64,000 bases of DNA from Halicephalobus mephisto. Its lineage: Eukaryota; Nematoda; Chromadorea; Rhabditida; Panagrolaimidae. The notes beneath the pieces were generated by a model, which ran no database searches, was not told the DNA's origin, and saw only the letters and a list, made by a program, of their open reading frames with translations. Made by a program: the position numbers and the translations under genes. Shown here one piece after another: positions 59,630-64,000 of the stretch (positions within the stretch are counted from its first letter, which is position 1; every line of letters begins with the position of its first letter). The stretch is from assembly GCA_009193035.1 (NCBI GenBank), contig SWDT01000081.1, positions 1-64,000 of the forward strand, given 5' to 3'.

Positions 59630-60290
59630 CGTAAATCTCGATTCTGAAGTCAGAAGATTAATTTTCTACTTTGAGTTTAGATTTGGAGGCTACAGGTGAT
59701 ATTATCCTATTTTCGGTACTTTTTTTAAATTTGAAATTAGTCATTTTCCCCCTGCCAAGAAAGTTTAAGGTTACGTGGAATAAATTAATTCCCAGAAGTT
59801 GCCCTTCAGAATCAGAAGTCCGAAGATCAATCTTCTATTCCGACTTCACATTTAAAATTTATAAGTTGAATTACCGTATTCTAGATAATTTCTTAAATTT
59901 TAAAATAGTTTTTTTTGCAAAATTACGTACAGTAGAACTTGGATAAAAGGTACCCCCTTGGGATCGATCAAAGCGTATTTTGTAACAAAGGATATACTAT
60001 AGCGGGATAAATTTGAAGACAAATTAACCAAACTCACACCGTATGCTATAATCCGAGATATGTTATAGCAGAGATATCTTATATCCAAGTTCTACTGTAT
60101 AACATCTCTAAAATCCAATCACCAGAAGTTATCCTTCAGAATCCAGAATTTCAGATTCTGAAAATTAACTTTCTACGCTGACTTCAGATTCAAGTCTAAA
60201 AGTTGAGTTACTTCATTTTAGAGAATTTATGAAATATGAGAACAATAGTTTTTTGTATGAAAAAAGTGCAGTTACCTAGAAAAAATCTTA
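59630..60290. repeat. Three-unit degenerate repeat interrupted by a MITE
   Basis: gaagtcagaagattaatttt, gaagtccgaagatcaatctt and a third form near 60150 mark units of about 150 bp; the 168-bp MITE sits between the second and third. Confidence 0.55.
59930..60097. mobile_element. Palindromic MITE, 168-bp class
   Basis: Starts CAGTAGAACTTGGATAA, ends ATCCAAGTTCTACTG, TA on both sides. Third full 168-bp copy; opposite internal orientation to the copies at 14777 and 37778. Confidence 0.85.
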
Positions 60291-60656
60291 AATATAAAGA
60301 CAATTAAAAATCCAAGCTTTTGTACTTTTTAATCTGTAATAGTTTTTAATTTTTGGTCGAATGTGGTGATTTCGAAACATTATTTAAGTTAACAATTTTA
60401 GCGAGGAAAAAAGTTTAATCCTTCACAAAGTACTTGGAAAAAGTACCCTGTGATTTAACTGCCGTAATATTGAGAATCTGTTGACTGCTTCTGGGCGGAG
60501 GATAGATCTGTTGGTTTTAGGTATGTTTTTAGAAAATTTGATAATTCTAAGTATGGAGACAGAAATTAAATTAGAAAGAAAGGACACGAAAAACAATAGT
60601 CTGAGTGTCAGGGAGTGTGGAATACTGTAGGACATGAGCGAGGCTTTCGATTATTA

Positions 60657-60994
60657 CACAAGTAATCTGTAATCACTTGTAACTGAACGTAATCAACGCG
60701 TAAGAACCCTTGAGGATATTCTTCATATATTGGATTCTAACTGATCGTAACTGATGGCAGGATTGTAATTCAAAGAAGGTTGATTGAATTCAGCACAACC
60801 AACATACTCTGGTCTTCCTTTTTTGCAATTAAAAAAGTATAAGCACGTTGATTGTGCTGAATTCAATCAACCTTCTTCGGATTGCAATGGTGCCATCAAT
60901 TACGATCAGTTAGAATCCAATATATGAAGAATATCCTCAGGGGTTCTTACGCGTTGATTACGTTCAGTTACAAGTGATTACAGATTACTTGTAT
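60657..60994. repeat. Long perfect-type hairpin, 147-bp arms, 44-bp loop
   Basis: 60657-60803 and 60848-60994 are inverted copies differing at only about ten positions (shared: acttgtaactgaacgtaatc, ggttgattgaattcagcaca). The transcript of either strand would fold into a long stem. Confidence 0.9.
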
Positions 60995-61419
60995 ATACGT
61001 TAAGAGTTACTATATAGAGGTTTTATCTTTGTCTTATTCTTCTAGTAAAGATCTATATATTACTTCTATATTTATCCTAACACTAAGGTCACAGTTGTAA
61101 ACAACAGGAATATTGGAATTACTAGATAGGTGGAAAATAGTGCTTCTGCTCTAGAGTTTACAAAGATTAAATTACATCATAGGGGTAATTTTAGCATGCT
61201 TTAATTCTTACCTAAAGTTTCTTAAAACTTGTTTTCTTATAAATCAGTAATTTGCGGATTTTAATTTTGTGTTTAACGTTTTCCATTAACAGATATTAGG
61301 CGTAGGTTTAATTGTTGAACAATTGTAATCTAGTCATATGGTTTCGAGAATGAGTCGATAGTGCTGTTTTCCATTTTTGCAGATTGTTATTGCTCGTATA
61401 TAATCAATTTAAAACATTA

Positions 61420-61990
61420 TCTTTCAGTTTGCAGATATCGTTTTCATATCTGAGAATTTTAAATTCGTTATTTTTATATATTTAATATTCTACAATTCCT
61501 GGTTTACAGATATTATTCTGATATATAAAAACTGTAAGTTTATGGTCTTTCAGTTACCTACCCATTTACAACTTTTACTTTATAGATATTATTCTGGCAT
61601 CCAGGAAGTGTGAATTTAGCATTTTATAATATACATTAACCTACCGACGTCAATTTACAGACATTGTTTTAGTGTTTAAGAATTTTGAATTTTCTACTTT
61701 TGTATATTTATTATTTTATAGTTTTTAGATAATTCTCATATCTAAGAACTACGAAATTATTATTTTCACATATCTACGAATTTGCAAACCTTGCTCTGTT
61801 ATTTAAAAACTCGAAATTTTTTATTTTTACATCAATTAGCTTCCAGGTATTTTTAATTTGCAAATTTTATATCCTATTGAAGAGTTCTGAATTTATTATT
61901 TTACATATATTTATTAATTTGTAATTTACTATTTAAAACCTTCACTTTGGTATTTAAGAACTATAAATCCATCACTTTTGTATCATTTCT
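61420..61990. repeat. Degenerate tandem repeat, about 75-90 bp units
   Basis: tttacagatattattctg, followed by atctaagaactgtgaattt-like sequence, recurs near 61435, 61507, 61585, 61662 and further, fading towards 61990. It lies upstream of the second chemoreceptor. Confidence 0.6.
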
Positions 61991-62214
61991 AAGTTATTTT
62001 TCAATTATTTATTTTTATTTAAATTTCGATTATTGTATTATAAAAGTGCAAGAAATAGTTTGAATCTGTACTTTTATAAAAAAATCGACGATCAAATTCC
62101 CAAGACATTTTTTGTCTTCTAATGTTTTAATTTTGTTTATAGTTTTCTTTTGTGGCTCTCACGAGCTTAAAACCCTCTTTCCAGTCTTAGAATTGGATTT
62201 AACCTTTGTGTTCT

Positions 62215-62232
62215 TTATTTTATCCCAACAGT
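62215..62232 (+). promoter_or_regulatory. Splice acceptor one base before the start codon (probable trans-splice site)
   Basis: tttattttatcccaacag ends immediately before t-ATG at 62233. No convincing upstream exon is seen, so spliced-leader addition is more likely than cis-splicing. Confidence 0.45.
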
Positions 62233-63702
62233 ATGTCGGAAACCCCCTCCTGGTCTCCTTACGTCGTCCTAGGGGGGACGGTCCTGGGGGCAGTGCTGGA
62301 AATTGTTGCATTTGTTATTTTTACTTATTTGTTAATCAAATACATTATCCGGAAATCCAGTCTTCTAGCGAATATTGAAATCAGCAGTTCTATGATACTC
62401 TACATGGTATTTGAAGTTATTTGTGGATTTTGGCTCAGTTTGTATCTTGGATATATTTCTGTTTTCTGGCATTACAGTTCTAAAAAATACAACGGATATC
62501 TTCTGTTCATCCTGGGGGCTTTCCAAGTTGTGTCTATCACCTGCAAACCGATTACGGTATTTTTCCTAGGGTTGGATAAAGTCTGCTGTATACTGTTTCC
62601 GTTCACATACGTCGGCAAAAAAAGACGATTCCCGATATTCGGGACCTTCGTCCTCATCTTCGTCGTTATCGTAATAGCCTTAGTAACCAGGATAATCCCC
62701 AATTGGCCAAAGACCGAAGAGACTTCATGTTCTTCTTTTGGATGTTTAACGTCTCCTCAAAGTGGAGAAATCTACACTCTTCAAAGATTCATCTGCAGTG
62801 GGGGCAACATGGTCGTGGGGATCTTGTTGGCGATTTTGGTTTCCAAAAAACTCAAAAACGCAAATGCTGTCAAAGTAAGTTTAAAACTAATCACACTAGA
62901 AAAATCAAAATCAACTGTTTTTCGAAATTGTGAATTCTTCGTACTTTTCATTCAAGACCAAAAATTAAAGTTCGGCATTTGTGATTTTACAAAGATCCAA
63001 TCCTACTGTTTTAAACTTTAAAATTGAACCTTTTAGAAAATGAAATAGTTCACGTGATGACCTCGGTTTCACACGCAATTTATTCTATAATATGCGTAAT
63101 TTCGTAATTAATTATATTTTGTAAAAATTATGAATTTTTTATAATTTCTAAAACTAAAAAAAATTAAAGCAACTTGAAACTTTGATTCTGTACAGTAGTG
63201 ATTTCGTAACCAATGTTTTGAAGCTATTTTCTTATTTAATACATCTAGACACCTCTGGATCAGGATTACATGAGATACAGGACCCTCCTCCACCTTTTAT
63301 AGTTAATAATTGTACATAAAGTTGCTGATGAACATTGAAAAAAGTATATTTAACACTACAGTAATCCATCGAAAATATGTTGCTGTTTTCGGTTTTAAAA
63401 GTACTGTAATTTTCCAGGTCCAAAGTAACCAATTAGCCGTAATAACCCTCTCCTTGACTTTTGTTCTGGATTTGCTTCCTCATATCATCGGCACAGTATT
63501 CATCCAAGTACTTCACATCAACCCGACCGTCTACGTGGGCCCGTATTCCTCGATTCTAGGGACTTTGGAGAGCTTCGTCTGCGCCATAATCTACTTGAGG
63601 GCCTTCAACCGGGCATCCAGAAAGTCCAGGAAGATAAAAACCAGTCTTGAATCCAAAAATAAACTGAACAGTTTCATTACTCCTGTACGTAGACATCGAT
63701 GA
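62233..63702 (+). CDS. Serpentine chemoreceptor, possibly Srbc-like
   Basis: Seven-transmembrane receptor. Exons 62233-62874 and 63418-63702 (308 residues, both junctions phase 0); the 543-bp intron has no recognised content. Hydrophobic segments include VVLGGTVLGAVLEIVAFVIF, PIFGTFVLIFVVIVIALVT and the exon-2 pair LAVITLSLTFVLDLLPHIIG and SSILGTLESFVCAIIYL. Two Cys after TM4 (CSSFGC) may form a disulfide. The Lys-rich loop before TM6 (SKKLKNANAVKVQSNQLAVI) and basic tail fit a G-protein coupled receptor. Assignment to class Srbc rests on the general pattern only; other serpentine classes are possible. Confidence 0.75.
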
Positions 63703-64000
63703 GGAATTTGTAAAATATTTTAATCCCATAATTAAGGGATTACTTTATGAACTTTCATTTTTTGAAAATTGTTCGTTGTGATTCATAAATAATAAATATT
63801 TCAAGTGCAATATTAGTTGTTTTTTACTTCTTTCTTAGTTCGGATAATGTTTATCCAAATTATTTCTAGTTGTTTCAATGTTGGCGTGAGTAATAACATG
63901 GATGAAAAAGAGGAATAATATTTTTAAACTGACATTAAGCACAAAGTGTTAATCATAGCTTGTGACTCATCTCCTAAAGTGCCAGGTTTAGATTTGTCTG
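63703..64000. other. 3' flank of the last gene
   Basis: AATAAA-like signals near 63788 (aataataaatatttc) fit polyadenylation. Nothing else seen. Confidence 0.4.

Overview
The window reads as nuclear DNA of a rhabditid nematode. Evidence: AT-rich non-coding sequence; many spliced genes whose smaller introns are about 43-50 nt; nematode-restricted families (Srh-type and a second serpentine chemoreceptor, an SXP/RAL-2 DUF148 secreted protein, OAC acyltransferases, an RPamide neuropeptide precursor of the nlp-2/22/23 type); Tc1/Tc3/mariner elements; and acceptor-like pyrimidine-AG sites just upstream of start codons, as expected for spliced-leader trans-splicing. I cannot assign a species.

Layout. 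1-1082 (minus): a JNK/KGB-type MAP kinase, cut by the window edge. 2428-2959: a BEL/Pao-like solo LTR. 3280-17123 (minus): a non-NMDA ionotropic glutamate receptor gene spread over about 14 kb; its introns carry several unrelated satellites, a SINE-like insert, palindromic MITEs, a nested tRNA-Thr(AGU) and, on the opposite strand, a nested DUF148 gene (10566-11626). 17383-18618 (minus): the translation-associated GTPase DRG1. 19780-20805 (plus): an intronless Srh-type chemoreceptor. About 20.9-33.5 kb: a segmental tandem duplication of an OAC acyltransferase; copy 1 (22297-24947) is broken by a 10-bp deletion and copy 2 (30780-33114) is intact. Between and inside the copies are a solo LTR, a Tc3-like element, a mariner relic and a foldback element, and each copy shows the empty site of an insertion carried by the other. 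34485-38431 (minus): a UDP-glucuronosyltransferase. 39023-39860: a decayed Tc1-like element. 41837-54109 (minus): a SAPCD2 (suppressor of APC domain containing 2) orthologue with large introns, hosting the nlp-2-like neuropeptide gene (48613-49164, plus). 54.1-62.2 kb: no gene recognised; degenerate satellites, a long-TIR element, a MITE and a 147-bp-arm hairpin. 62233-63702 (plus): a second serpentine receptor.

These genes form no pathway and no clear operon. The common theme is neuronal or secreted function (glutamate receptor, chemoreceptors, neuropeptide, secreted DUF148, UGT) plus two conserved housekeeping or cell-polarity genes (DRG1, SAPCD2). The most unusual material is structural. 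An 11-bp motif (GGATAGTGACT) recurs at least twenty times by eye in introns of two genes. There are intronic inverted repeats that flank internal exons of the glutamate receptor and of SAPCD2. A palindromic MITE family occurs in exactly two size classes, 100 and 168 bp. All exon boundaries were read by hand from splice consensus and reading phase and have not been tested against transcripts.
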